From CAIKMD01 sp963729935 (lineage in GTDB: Bacteria > Pseudomonadota > Alphaproteobacteria > ATCC43930 > CGMCC-115725), in the NCBI GenBank assembly GCA_963729935.1, contig CAVSPW010000005.1:744001-808000 (forward strand): DNA of 64,000 nt, written 5' to 3'. The position numbers were made by a program, and so were the translations under genes. The notes under the pieces are model-generated. The model was given only the letters and a program-made list of their open reading frames with translations. It searched no databases and had not been told where the DNA came from. Each line of letters starts with the position of its first letter. The stretch's first letter is position 1. Shown piece by piece: positions 29,982 to 37,910 of the stretch.

Positions 29982-31241
29982 TCAGCGCGGCGCGACAAAG
30001 GAGGCGCGGCTGTTGAGCGTCGCCGGATCGAGGCCCGCGGCGATCTGGAAAGAGCGCGAGATCCGCTCGAGCTCGGCACGCGGGATGACGTCTTCGATGT
30101 CCTTGAAACCTTGCGGCGCCCGCTCCTCGGCAAGCTGCATCGCGGCTTCGGGCCCGAAGCTGCGGTTGCGCAGGGTGACGTCGTTCATCACCGGCCGGCG
30201 CAGCCGGTCGTAACGCGCGAGCGCCTCGGCCGGATCGGGCTGCGCCATCAGCTCCGCCGTCAACATCCTGGCGTCGACGATCGCCTGCGAGCCCGCCTGC
30301 GAGCCCGTCGGCTGCATCGGATGCGCCGCATCACCGATGAGCGTCGCGCGCCCGAAGCTCCAGCGCTCGACCGGATGCCGGTCGACCAGCGGAAATTCGA
30401 AGATCTCCGCCGTATCGGTCATGAGGCGGGGCAGATCGAGCCAATCGAATTTCCAATCCCGGAAGGCGTCGAAGAAACGTTCTTTGGCGACTTTGCGGTT
30501 CCAATCCTCGCGCAGCGGCGCCTGCGTCGCCACTGTCATCTGCGCGATCCAATTGGTGAGCAGCTTGCCGGGCTCGCCGTCCGCGGGTCCGATCGGATAG
30601 GCGATCACGCGCTGATGGAAGTGTCCGGCGATCGCCATGGTCGCGCCGCCGAGAAACGGCGCCGTTGGCGTGGCGGCGCGCCAGAGAATCTGGCCGGCGA
30701 AATTGGGTTCGCCCTCGCCCGGATAAAGCTGCCGGCGCACCGCGGAATGAATCCCGTCCGCGCCGATCAGGATATCGGCGTCGTCCTCGACGAGGGTCCC
30801 GCCGGCCGCGCGATCCTTGAACCGGGCGACGATTTTGCCGCCGCGCTCTTCGAAGCGTTCGAATTGGTGGCCGGTGCGCAGATTGGCGGGACCCAGCCGA
30901 TCGCGCGCCGCCGCCGCCAGCATCACCTGCAGGCGGCCGCGATGGACGGAATATTGCGGCCAGTTGAAGCCGGCCGCCCGGCCGCGCGGCTCGCGCCAGA
31001 CCAGCTGGCCGAATTTGTTGAAGAAGGCGAGCGCCTGCGTCGCGGTGCCGATCGCCGCGAGCTTGTCGCCGAGGCCGAGTTCGGTGAGCTCGCGCACGGC
31101 GTTGGGCTGAAGATTGATCCCGACGCCCAGGGGCGTCACCTCGCGCACGGCCTCGTAGACGCAAACCGGAACGCCGATCTGATGGAGGCTCAACGCCATG
31201 GTCAGCCCGCTGATGCCGCCGCCGATCACCATTACTTTCAT
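29982..31241 (-). CDS. FAD-dependent monooxygenase
   Basis: Class A flavoprotein hydroxylase of 419 residues. It has an N-terminal GGGISGLTMAL dinucleotide fold, DILIGADGIHSAVR (the DG motif) at about residue 160 and ATLIGDAAHPMQPTGSQAGSQA (the GD motif) at about residue 300. The overall sequence is closest in style to PhzS-like flavin-dependent oxidoreductases, but no phenazine or aromatic catabolic genes are nearby, so the substrate is unknown. I chose the ATG at 31239-31241 (MKVMVIGG), with GGAGGAG about 11 bases upstream; an earlier in-frame start has no support. Confidence 0.87.
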   Translation of the reverse strand: MKVMVIGGGISGLTMALSLHQIGVPVCVYEAVREVTPLGVGINLQPNAVRELTELGLGDKLAAIGTATQALAFFNKFGQLVWREPRGRAAGFNWPQYSVHRGRLQVMLAAAARDRLGPANLRTGHQFERFEERGGKIVARFKDRAAGGTLVEDDADILIGADGIHSAVRRQLYPGEGEPNFAGQILWRAATPTAPFLGGATMAIAGHFHQRVIAYPIGPADGEPGKLLTNWIAQMTVATQAPLREDWNRKVAKERFFDAFRDWKFDWLDLPRLMTDTAEIFEFPLVDRHPVERWSFGRATLIGDAAHPMQPTGSQAGSQAIVDARMLTAELMAQPDPAEALARYDRLRRPVMNDVTLRNRSFGPEAAMQLAEERAPQGFKDIEDVIPRAELERISRSFQIAAGLDPATLNSRASFVAPR

Positions 31242-31316
31242 GGTGGCACGATCTCCTCCCGCTCGCGGCGCCTTGGCGCCGCTTTCGCCAACGACGCTTA
31301 GCAAACCCCGCGGCGA

Positions 31317-31345
31317 TTGACAGCGTCACCCATGATCACCATACT
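31317..31345 (+). promoter_or_regulatory. Candidate argD promoter
   Basis: A perfect -35 box TTGACA, a 17-base spacer and CATACT (4 of 6 to the -10 consensus) lie 140 bases before the argD start. It is one of the few full housekeeping-type promoters visible in the window. It predicts a transcribed leader of about 130 bases containing the hairpin at 31419-31444. Confidence 0.55.
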
Positions 31346-31418
31346 TTTCTTTTCCCGCCAAGGGGTTGGGGACAAAGGATGCGCAGAGGGAGCCGGCGTC
31401 ACCGCCGTCAGGAACCGA

Positions 31419-31444
31419 AGCGACGAGGCTAAGGCCTTGTCGTT
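31419..31444 (+). promoter_or_regulatory. argD leader hairpin, possible attenuator
   Basis: An 11-bp stem (9 Watson-Crick and 2 G-U pairs) with the 4-base loop TAAG lies in the argD leader. A pyrimidine-rich CCTTCCTTTTG follows 5 bases later. The shape resembles an intrinsic terminator inside a leader, but the T-run is imperfect. No leader peptide with arginine codons was recognised. It may equally be a stabilising structure. Confidence 0.35.
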
Positions 31445-31484
31445 GAAGCCTTCCTTTTGACTCTGTCGCGCAGGAGAAACTTCC

Positions 31485-32657
31485 GTGATTCCAGTTATCT
31501 TACCGACCTATGCTCGGGCCGAAGTCAGTTTCGAGCGGGGCGAAGGCGCCTATCTCTTCAGTACCGACGGGCGCAAATATCTCGATTTCGGCAGCGGCGT
31601 CGCCGTTACCGCGCTGGGCCACGCCCATCCCCATCTGGTCGAGGCCTTGACCGCCCAGGCCCAGCGCTTGTGGCATTGCTCCAACCTCTATCAGATCGCG
31701 CCCCAGCAGCGCGCCGCCGAGCGGCTGGTCGCGGCGAGCTTTGCCGACACGGTCTTCTTCTGCAATTCCGGCGCCGAAGCGATGGAAGGCGCGATCAAGG
31801 TCGCGCGCAAATACCACGCCGAGACCGGCCATCCCGAGCGCTACCGGCTGATCGCCTGCACCGGCTCCTTCCACGGCCGGACCCTGGCGACCTTGGCCGC
31901 CGCCGGCAATGAGAAATACCTGCTCGGCTTCGGACCGCCCGCGCCGGGTTTCGATCATGTTCCCTATGGCGATCTGGCGGCGATGCGCGACGCCATCGGT
32001 CCGGAGACCGCCGGCATCCTGGTCGAGCCGGTTCAGGGCGAAGGCGGACTGGCCACCGCCACGCCCGAATATCTGAAGGGCTTGCGCCGGCTTTGCGACG
32101 AGCACGGCATTCTGCTGGTCTTCGACGAGGTGCAAAGCGGCATGGGCCGCACCGGCAAGCTCTTCGCGCATGAATGGGCCGGCATTACCCCCGATGTGAT
32201 GGGGCTTGCCAAGGGACTCGGCGGCGGCTTTCCGGTCGGCGCCGTGCTGGCGACCGAGCGCGCCGCGATCGGCATGACGCCCGGAACGCATGGCTCGACC
32301 TTCGGCGGCAATCTCCTGGCCATGGCGGCGGTCAATGCGGTGCTCGACGTGATGCTGGCACCCGGCTTCCTCGATCACGTCAACCGCATGGCCGGATCGT
32401 TGCGGCAGCGTCTCGAAGGCGTGGTCGGAACCTACCCCGCCATCTTCGCCGAGCAGCGCGGCAAGGGGCTGCTGACCGGGCTGCGCTGCGTCGTTCCCAA
32501 TACCGAGATGGTCCAAAAGCTCCGCTATGCCGGGCTCGTTACGGTGGCCGCGGGCGACAACGTGGTGCGCCTTCTGCCGCCCCTCATCATCGAAGAGCCC
32601 CAGATCGCCGAGGCAACCCAGATTATCGAGAAGGTGGCCGGGCAATGGAAGCCGTGA
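31485..32657 (+). CDS. argD: Acetylornithine / succinyldiaminopimelate aminotransferase
   Basis: PLP-dependent class III aminotransferase of arginine synthesis, converting N-acetylglutamate semialdehyde to N-acetylornithine. The 390 residues contain FCNSGAEAMEGAIK (phosphate binding), SFHGRTLATLAAAG, VFDEVQSGMGRTGKLFA, and the PLP-lysine in MGLAKGLGGGFP. The start is a GTG at 31485, chosen because AGGAG lies 7 bases upstream and no ATG fits. It overlaps argF by 13 bp, so the two are translationally linked. Confidence 0.94.
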   Translation: MIPVILPTYARAEVSFERGEGAYLFSTDGRKYLDFGSGVAVTALGHAHPHLVEALTAQAQRLWHCSNLYQIAPQQRAAERLVAASFADTVFFCNSGAEAMEGAIKVARKYHAETGHPERYRLIACTGSFHGRTLATLAAAGNEKYLLGFGPPAPGFDHVPYGDLAAMRDAIGPETAGILVEPVQGEGGLATATPEYLKGLRRLCDEHGILLVFDEVQSGMGRTGKLFAHEWAGITPDVMGLAKGLGGGFPVGAVLATERAAIGMTPGTHGSTFGGNLLAMAAVNAVLDVMLAPGFLDHVNRMAGSLRQRLEGVVGTYPAIFAEQRGKGLLTGLRCVVPNTEMVQKLRYAGLVTVAAGDNVVRLLPPLIIEEPQIAEATQIIEKVAGQWKP

Positions 32658-33574
32658 CCAAGCCCGCGATCAAGTCCGCGCCGCGCCATTTCCTCGATCT
32701 CGACCGGCTGAGCGGGGTCGAGCTGCGGCGCATCCTCGATCAGGCGATGCAATGGAAGGCGACGCTCGACCGTTCGACGCCCCTGAAGGGCAAGATCCTC
32801 GCCATGATCTTCGAGAAGCCGTCGACGCGGACGCGGCTCTCTTTCGAAGTGGCGATGAAGCATCTGGGTGGCGACGTCATCACCCTGTCCGCGAGCGACA
32901 GCCAGATCTCGCGCGGCGAGACCATCGCCGACACGGCCAAGGTTCTGTCGCGCTACGTCGACGCCGTCATGATCCGCACGACCTCGGCCGCGAAGCTCGA
33001 AGAGCTCGCCGCCAACGCCACGGTGCCGGTCATCAACGGCCTCACCGATGCGAGCCATCCCTGCCAGATCATGGCCGATGTGATGACGCTCGAAGAGCAT
33101 AAAGGCCCGGCCTCCGGCAAGATCGTCGCCTGGAGCGGCGACGGCAACAATGTGGCGACGAGCTGGATTCACGCCGCCGTGCGATTCGGTTTCGAGCTGC
33201 GGCTGGCCTGCCCCGACACGCAGCGTCCTTCGGCGCCGGTGCTCGCCTGGGCCAAGCGCGAAGCCGGAAAGGTCAGCGTCACCGCCGATCCGCGCGAGGC
33301 CGTGCGCGGCGCCGATTGCGTTGTGACCGATACCTGGGTTTCGATGGGGACCGACCCGAAACTGTTCCGGCCCGACTTGCTGGCCCCCTACCGGGTCGAT
33401 GAGGCGCTGATGGCCTGCGCCAAGCGCGACGCCATCTTCATGCATTGCCTGCCGGCCAAGCGCGGCGAGGAAGTGACTGCGGGCGTTATCGACGGACCGC
33501 AATCGGTCGTCTGGGACGAGGCCGAGAACCGCATGCATGTGCAAAAGGCCATTCTCGCCTGGTGCCTTGCCTGA
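32645..33574 (+). CDS. argF: Ornithine carbamoyltransferase
   Basis: Makes citrulline from ornithine and carbamoyl phosphate in arginine synthesis. The 309-residue protein has the carbamoyl phosphate site KPSTRTRLSFE, the HPCQIMADV segment, the ornithine-side DTWVSMG and the catalytic Cys in HCLPAKRGEEV. It overlaps the argD end by 13 bp and the hslO start follows 4 bp later, giving an argD-argF-hslO operon, an arrangement common in alphaproteobacteria. Confidence 0.96.
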   Translation: MEAVTKPAIKSAPRHFLDLDRLSGVELRRILDQAMQWKATLDRSTPLKGKILAMIFEKPSTRTRLSFEVAMKHLGGDVITLSASDSQISRGETIADTAKVLSRYVDAVMIRTTSAAKLEELAANATVPVINGLTDASHPCQIMADVMTLEEHKGPASGKIVAWSGDGNNVATSWIHAAVRFGFELRLACPDTQRPSAPVLAWAKREAGKVSVTADPREAVRGADCVVTDTWVSMGTDPKLFRPDLLAPYRVDEALMACAKRDAIFMHCLPAKRGEEVTAGVIDGPQSVVWDEAENRMHVQKAILAWCLA

Positions 33575-33578
33575 GACG

Positions 33579-34490
33579 ATGCCGCCGTTGCCCGATGATC
33601 TCGTCCAGCCTTTCCAGATCGAGCCCTTCGCGTTGCGCGGAAGGCTGGTGCGGCTGGGGCCGCTGATCGACGAGATCCTCACGCGCCACGCTTATCCCGA
33701 GCCCGCCGCGGCGATGCTGGGTGAGGCGATCGCGCTCGCCGTCGCGCTGGCCGGCGCGCTCAAATATGACGGCGTGTTTACGCTCCAGACCAAGGGCGAT
33801 GGACCGATCAAGATGATGGTCGCCGATGTCACCACGGCGGGGGCGGTACGGGGCTACGCGCAAGTCGATCTTGCGCGGCTCGCGACGGTCGCGGGGCGCG
33901 CCTCGCCGGTGCCGCGATTGCTCGGGGCGGGCTACCTCGCCCTGACCGTCGACCAGGGCGAGCACACCGACCGCTATCAGGGCATCGTCGAGCTGCAGGG
34001 CGCGACCCTTGCGCAATGCGTCCATCATTATTTCCGCCAGAGCGAGCAGGTCGAGGCGGCGATCAAGGTGGCCGTAGCGCGCGTTCCCGACGGCGACGGC
34101 GTGCCGCGCTGGCGCGCGGGCGCGATCATGATCCAACGCCTGCCGCGCGAGAGCTTCAACCTCGAAAGCGAGGACGAGGACGAGGGCTGGCGGCGGGCGA
34201 CCATCCTCATGAGTTCGTCGACCTCGGCCGAACTGGTCGATCCCGAGCTTGCCGCCGAAGCGTTGCTGTTCCGCCTGTTTCACGAAGATGGCGTGCGCGC
34301 TCATGCGCCCCATCCTTTGGTCGCGCGCTGCCGCTGTTCGCGCGAGCGGGTCGAAAGGATGCTGCGGGCGTTACGGCCCGACGATCTCGAGGAGATGAAA
34401 GTCGATGGGCGCATCGCCGTGACTTGCGAATTCTGCAGCACGGTCTACCCCTTCGATGCCGAGGCGCTCGATGCCTTGTCGGCGTCATGA
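33579..34490 (+). CDS. hslO: Redox-regulated chaperone Hsp33
   Basis: Hsp33 is a holdase switched on by oxidation of its zinc-bound cysteines. The 303 residues show the N-terminal Hsp33 fold and the C-terminal zinc centre with CRCSRERV and CEFCSTVY, the expected CxC and CxxC pairs. I used the ATG at 33579 (MPPLPDD), four bases after the argF stop. The position behind argF is a conserved alphaproteobacterial arrangement. Confidence 0.94.
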   Translation: MPPLPDDLVQPFQIEPFALRGRLVRLGPLIDEILTRHAYPEPAAAMLGEAIALAVALAGALKYDGVFTLQTKGDGPIKMMVADVTTAGAVRGYAQVDLARLATVAGRASPVPRLLGAGYLALTVDQGEHTDRYQGIVELQGATLAQCVHHYFRQSEQVEAAIKVAVARVPDGDGVPRWRAGAIMIQRLPRESFNLESEDEDEGWRRATILMSSSTSAELVDPELAAEALLFRLFHEDGVRAHAPHPLVARCRCSRERVERMLRALRPDDLEEMKVDGRIAVTCEFCSTVYPFDAEALDALSAS

Positions 34491-34568
34491 ATCTGCAGCA
34501 AACCGGGGCGAGCGGTTGCACAAGACGCGCTTTACGTGTCAGTCTCAGCCACCATCGCAGAGGATGCC

Positions 34569-35150
34569 ATGATCGCACGCCGTATCGTTTTGCTTGCCGG
34601 ATTGTGCCTCAGTCTCGCTTCCTGCGGCCCGCCGCCACCGCCGCCGCCGCAATTTCCCGATATCCGCTTTACCGGCGAGACGCCGCTGACGATCGATGCG
34701 ACGCGGATCGACATTCGCAGCCTCGAGCCGGCGGGCTCGTTCGATCGCGATTTCCCTGTCCCGCCGCTGCAAGCGATGGAGAATTGGGCGCGCGACCGCC
34801 TGCGCGCCAGCGGGAACGGCAATCTCGCGCAATTCACCATCGCGAAGGCGAGCGCCGTCGAGAAGAACCTGCCGATCAAGGGCGGGATCAGCGGCACCTT
34901 CACCGACCAGATATCTCAGGAATACGATGTGGCCGTCGAGGCGACGCTCGAGATTCTGGACGCGCATGGCATGGCGATCCGCTCGGTCCACACCAGCGCG
35001 ACACGCACCAACACTGTGCTGCAAAGCGCCTCACCCAACGATCGGGACAAGGTCCGCTACGCGCTGGTCAAGGCGTTGATGAGCGATTTCGATCAGCAAA
35101 TGGAAGCGCAGATCCGCAACAATTTCGGGCTTTATCTGCTGTCGCGCTGA
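34569..35150 (+). CDS. Proline-rich lipoprotein of unknown function
   Basis: 193 residues from the ATG at 34569 (MIARRIVLL), with AGAGGA about 5 bases upstream. A hydrophobic signal ends in lipobox LASC (Cys19) and is followed by a run of seven prolines (GPPPPPPPQF). The mature domain looks soluble and mixed alpha/beta, with a middle segment PIKGGISGTFTDQISQEYDV and a C-terminal helix rich in Gln/Asp. It resembles conserved alphaproteobacterial hypothetical lipoproteins found near argF/hslO. It is convergent with folE, whose stop is 3 bp away. Confidence 0.75.
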   Translation: MIARRIVLLAGLCLSLASCGPPPPPPPQFPDIRFTGETPLTIDATRIDIRSLEPAGSFDRDFPVPPLQAMENWARDRLRASGNGNLAQFTIAKASAVEKNLPIKGGISGTFTDQISQEYDVAVEATLEILDAHGMAIRSVHTSATRTNTVLQSASPNDRDKVRYALVKALMSDFDQQMEAQIRNNFGLYLLSR

Positions 35151-35153
35151 CGC

Positions 35154-35801
35154 TCACACATTGCCGAAGGCGTGACCGTCGATCGTCCCGATATGCGCCA
35201 GAAATTCTCGCCGCGTCGATGGGTCGGTGCGGAAGGCGCCGAGCATGTGCGAGGTGATCATCGAGACGCCCGGCTTGTGCACGCCGCGCGTCGTCATGCA
35301 TTGATGCGAGGCCTCGATCACCACCGCGACCCCTTTGGGCTTCAGCACGGTCGCGAGCGTGTTGGCGATCTGCGCCGTCATCTTCTCCTGGATCTGCAGC
35401 CGGCGCGCATAGACTTCGACGAGGCGCGCGAGCTTCGAGATGCCGACGACGCGCTGGCTCGGGAGATAGGCGATATGGGCGCGGCCGATAATCGGCGCCA
35501 GATGATGCTCGCAATGACTCTCGAAGCGGATATCCTTGAGCACGACCATCTCGTCGTACCCGTCGGTCTCTTCGAAGGTGCGCTGCAGCAGATCGACGGG
35601 ATCGGTCTCGTAGCCGGTGAAATATTCCTCGAAGGCGCGCGTGACGCGCCCGGGCGTTCCGCGTAACCCTTCGCGCGCCGGATCGTCGCCCGCCCAGCGG
35701 AGCAGGACCCGGACGGCTTCCTCGGCTTCCTGGCGGCTCGGCCGCTGCGGCCGTTCGATCGGCTTGACGGCCGCTTGCGGCCGCACGGATTTCAGCGCCA
35801 T
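35154..35801 (-). CDS. folE: GTP cyclohydrolase I
   Basis: First enzyme of tetrahydrofolate synthesis, converting GTP to 7,8-dihydroneopterin triphosphate. The 215 residues include the zinc and active-site motif HCEHHLAPI, the GISKLARLVE helix, LQIQEKMTAQIA and the second zinc ligand region QCMTTRGV. GGGAG lies 9 bases before the ATG. It follows apaG on the same strand with 21 bp between. Confidence 0.96.
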   Translation of the reverse strand: MALKSVRPQAAVKPIERPQRPSRQEAEEAVRVLLRWAGDDPAREGLRGTPGRVTRAFEEYFTGYETDPVDLLQRTFEETDGYDEMVVLKDIRFESHCEHHLAPIIGRAHIAYLPSQRVVGISKLARLVEVYARRLQIQEKMTAQIANTLATVLKPKGVAVVIEASHQCMTTRGVHKPGVSMITSHMLGAFRTDPSTRREFLAHIGTIDGHAFGNV

Positions 35802-35822
35802 GTTCGGATGCTCCCGAGCCGG

Positions 35823-36215
35823 TTAGTTGAGTCGCCGCGGTTGATGCGGACTGTCGAGGGAAAAGGCAGGAATGGCGACGGCAAAGCATTGCCCGTCGGG
35901 CAATTCCATCTCATAGCTGCCGACCATGATCCCGGACGGCGTCGGCAGCGGCGTACCGCTGGTGTATTCGTAGCTCTGACCGGGCGCGAGCACCGGCTGT
36001 TCGCCGACGACCCCGGGGCCCCGCACTTCTTGAACCCGGCCCATCGCATCGGTGATCCGCCAGTGGCGGCGCCGCAGCTGCACCGTCTCGCCGCCTTGGT
36101 TCTCGATTCGCACGTGATAGGCCCAGACATAGCGGCCATCGCTCGGCGAAGACTGATCTTCGAGGTAATAGGGCTTCACGACGATGCGGATCGAGCGGGT
36201 GGTTTCCGTGTACAA
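35823..36215 (-). CDS. apaG: ApaG domain protein
   Basis: 130-residue beta-sandwich protein of the ApaG family, linked by genetics elsewhere to cation efflux and diadenosine tetraphosphate metabolism. Characteristic segments are YVWAYHVRIENQG, HWRITDAMGRVQEVRGPGVVGEQP, YTSGTPLPTPSGIMVGSYEM and the closing IPAFSLDSP. The start is probably a TTG at 36213-36215, because a strong AAGGAGG lies 9 bases upstream and no ATG fits the conserved N-terminus. It probably forms a unit with folE. Confidence 0.92.
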   Translation of the reverse strand: MYTETTRSIRIVVKPYYLEDQSSPSDGRYVWAYHVRIENQGGETVQLRRRHWRITDAMGRVQEVRGPGVVGEQPVLAPGQSYEYTSGTPLPTPSGIMVGSYEMELPDGQCFAVAIPAFSLDSPHQPRRLN

Positions 36216-36558
36216 ACTGCGCGGCCTCCTTCGACGGACCTATTCTCGCCCGACAGCGGGCGCGGTCAAGCCGTTCGCGCGACATCCAAATTGGGGTTAA
36301 TGCCGCAGCTGCCAATGTGCTATCGCGGCAAGGCACGCATCGAACTCATGCGCGATCCGGATGAAGGCGGGAGCCGAGAGGCCTCCGTCGAACGCCTGCC
36401 ATCCTAGGTTCTGTTCATTTTATAGGCAAATTGGTGCTGGTATGCGCGCCAGCCCTCTCTTCTTCGATATAGGACGCTCGAATCAACCATTTCTTCATGA
36501 TGGCCCAAATCTTGCGTTCTCGTTACCCGGTGAAGACGTATCAACGAGGAGGGGCGAG
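36216..36558 (+). other. 343-bp intergenic region between apaG and urtA
   Basis: Between the divergent apaG and urtA genes I see no convincing small gene. The half next to urtA is visibly more AT-rich than its surroundings. It holds the sigma-54-like element at 36501-36516 and, about 65 bases further upstream, one GGTGC half-site (36433-36437) that matches only one arm of an NtrC site. Confidence 0.6.
36501..36516 (+). promoter_or_regulatory. Candidate sigma-54 (-24/-12) promoter of the urea operon
   Basis: TGGCCCAAATCTTGCG has GG and GC exactly 10 bases apart, with TTGC at the -12 element, as sigma-54 promoters require. The start of transcription would fall near 36527, some 30 bases before urtA. 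Urea uptake genes are commonly under NtrC and sigma-54 control, which supports the reading. The -24 element lacks the usual ACG after TGGC, so this remains a candidate. Confidence 0.55.
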
Positions 36559-37848
36559 ATGCACCCAAACAAGGCACTCCGAAACATTCTACCGATCATA
36601 AGTCTGCTCGCGGCGGCGATGAGCCCGGCGCATGCCGAGGACACGATCAAGGTCGGCGTATTGCACTCGCTCAGCGGCACGATGGCGATTAGCGAGACGA
36701 CGCTGAAAGATACCGTCTTGATGATGGTCGACGACCTCAACAAGAAGGGCGGCCTGCTCGGCAAGAAGGTCGAGGCGGTCGTCGTCGATCCGGCGTCGGA
36801 TTGGCCGACTTTCGCCGCAAAGGCCGGCGAATTGCTTGAGAAAGACAAGGTCGCCGTGATCTTCGGATGCTGGACGTCGGTTTCGCGAAAATCGGTGCTG
36901 CCGGTCATCGCCAAGGATAATGGCCTGTTGTTCTATCCGGTCCAATATGAGGGCGAAGAATCCGAACGCGGCGTGTTCTACACCGGAGCGGCGCCGAACC
37001 AGCAGGCGATACCGGCCGTCCAATATTTGATGAGTCCCGATGGCGGCAACGTCAAGCGTTGGGTTCTCGAAGGCACCGATTACGTCTACCCGCGCACGAC
37101 CAACAAGATCCTGCGCGCCTTCCTCCATCAGCACGGCGTGGCCGATGCCGACATCATGGAGAACTACACGCCCTTCAGCTTCAGCGATTGGCAGACCGAA
37201 GTCGGAAAAATCAAGCAATTCGCCGCTGCCGGCAAGAAAACGGCGGTGATCTCCACCATCAATGGCGACGCCAATGTCCCGTTCTACAAGGAACTCGCCA
37301 ATGAAGGCGTCAAGGCGTCCGACATCCCGGTCATGGCCTTCTCGGTCGGCGAGGAGGAACTTTCGGGCATGGACACCAGAAACTTGGTGGGCCACCTCGC
37401 AGCGTGGAACTATTTCGAGTTGGTGAAGACCCCGGAGAATGCCGCCTTCATCGCCAAATGGCACGCCTTCATCAAGAATCCGAAGCGCACCACCAACGAC
37501 CCGATGGAAGCCACCTATATCGGCTTCAAAATGTGGACCCAGGCTGTGCTCCAGGCCGGCACCACCGATGTCGACGCTGTGCGGCAGGCCATGATCGGCC
37601 AGAAGGTGAGGAACCTCACCGGCAGCATGGCGGTGATGCTTCCGGACCACCATCTGACGAAGCCCGTACTCATCGGCGAAATCCGCGCCGATGGGCAATT
37701 CAACGTGGTCTACAAGACGAAGGAGCCGGTCCCGGGCGAGGCCTGGGCGTCGAAATATCTCGCCGAGGACAAGGGCAAGGTCGCCGACTGGACCTTCCCT
37801 TGGGTCTGCGAGAGCTGCACCTCGCCGACCTACAGGTCCTACGAGTGA
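36559..37848 (+). CDS. urtA: Urea ABC transporter substrate-binding protein
   Basis: Periplasmic urea receptor of the branched-chain amino acid binding-protein type, 429 residues. A signal peptide (about residues 1-30, ending SPAHA) is followed by IKVGVLHSLSGTMAISE, the UrtA-specific start of the mature domain. Other family segments are FGCWTSVSRKSVLPV, LFYPVQYEGEE and TDYVYPRTTNKIL. GAGGAGGGG lies just before the ATG at 36559. It is first in the urt-ure run and is followed by a strong stem-loop. Confidence 0.95.
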   Translation: MHPNKALRNILPIISLLAAAMSPAHAEDTIKVGVLHSLSGTMAISETTLKDTVLMMVDDLNKKGGLLGKKVEAVVVDPASDWPTFAAKAGELLEKDKVAVIFGCWTSVSRKSVLPVIAKDNGLLFYPVQYEGEESERGVFYTGAAPNQQAIPAVQYLMSPDGGNVKRWVLEGTDYVYPRTTNKILRAFLHQHGVADADIMENYTPFSFSDWQTEVGKIKQFAAAGKKTAVISTINGDANVPFYKELANEGVKASDIPVMAFSVGEEELSGMDTRNLVGHLAAWNYFELVKTPENAAFIAKWHAFIKNPKRTTNDPMEATYIGFKMWTQAVLQAGTTDVDAVRQAMIGQKVRNLTGSMAVMLPDHHLTKPVLIGEIRADGQFNVVYKTKEPVPGEAWASKYLAEDKGKVADWTFPWVCESCTSPTYRSYE

Positions 37849-37864
37849 GCCTCTGACAATCGCG

Positions 37865-37892
37865 CGGGCCCCGCCTGTTCGAGCGGGGCCCG
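37865..37892 (+). terminator. Strong stem-loop between urtA and urtB
   Basis: A perfect 10-bp GC-rich inverted repeat (CGGGCCCCGC and GCGGGGCCCG) with an 8-base loop starts 17 bases after the urtA stop. Only ACTTTG follows, so termination would be partial. Such structures behind binding-protein genes in ABC operons commonly raise the amount of receptor over permease by partial termination or by blocking exonuclease. It ends 18 bases before the urtB start. Confidence 0.6.
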
Positions 37893-37910
37893 ACTTTGCG
37901 GAGGAAAAAA

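Noticed and set aside
36300..36407. Short plus-strand frame of about 35 codons before urtA
   Set aside because: No ribosome site, no conserved pattern, and it lies within the 5' side of the divergent apaG region.
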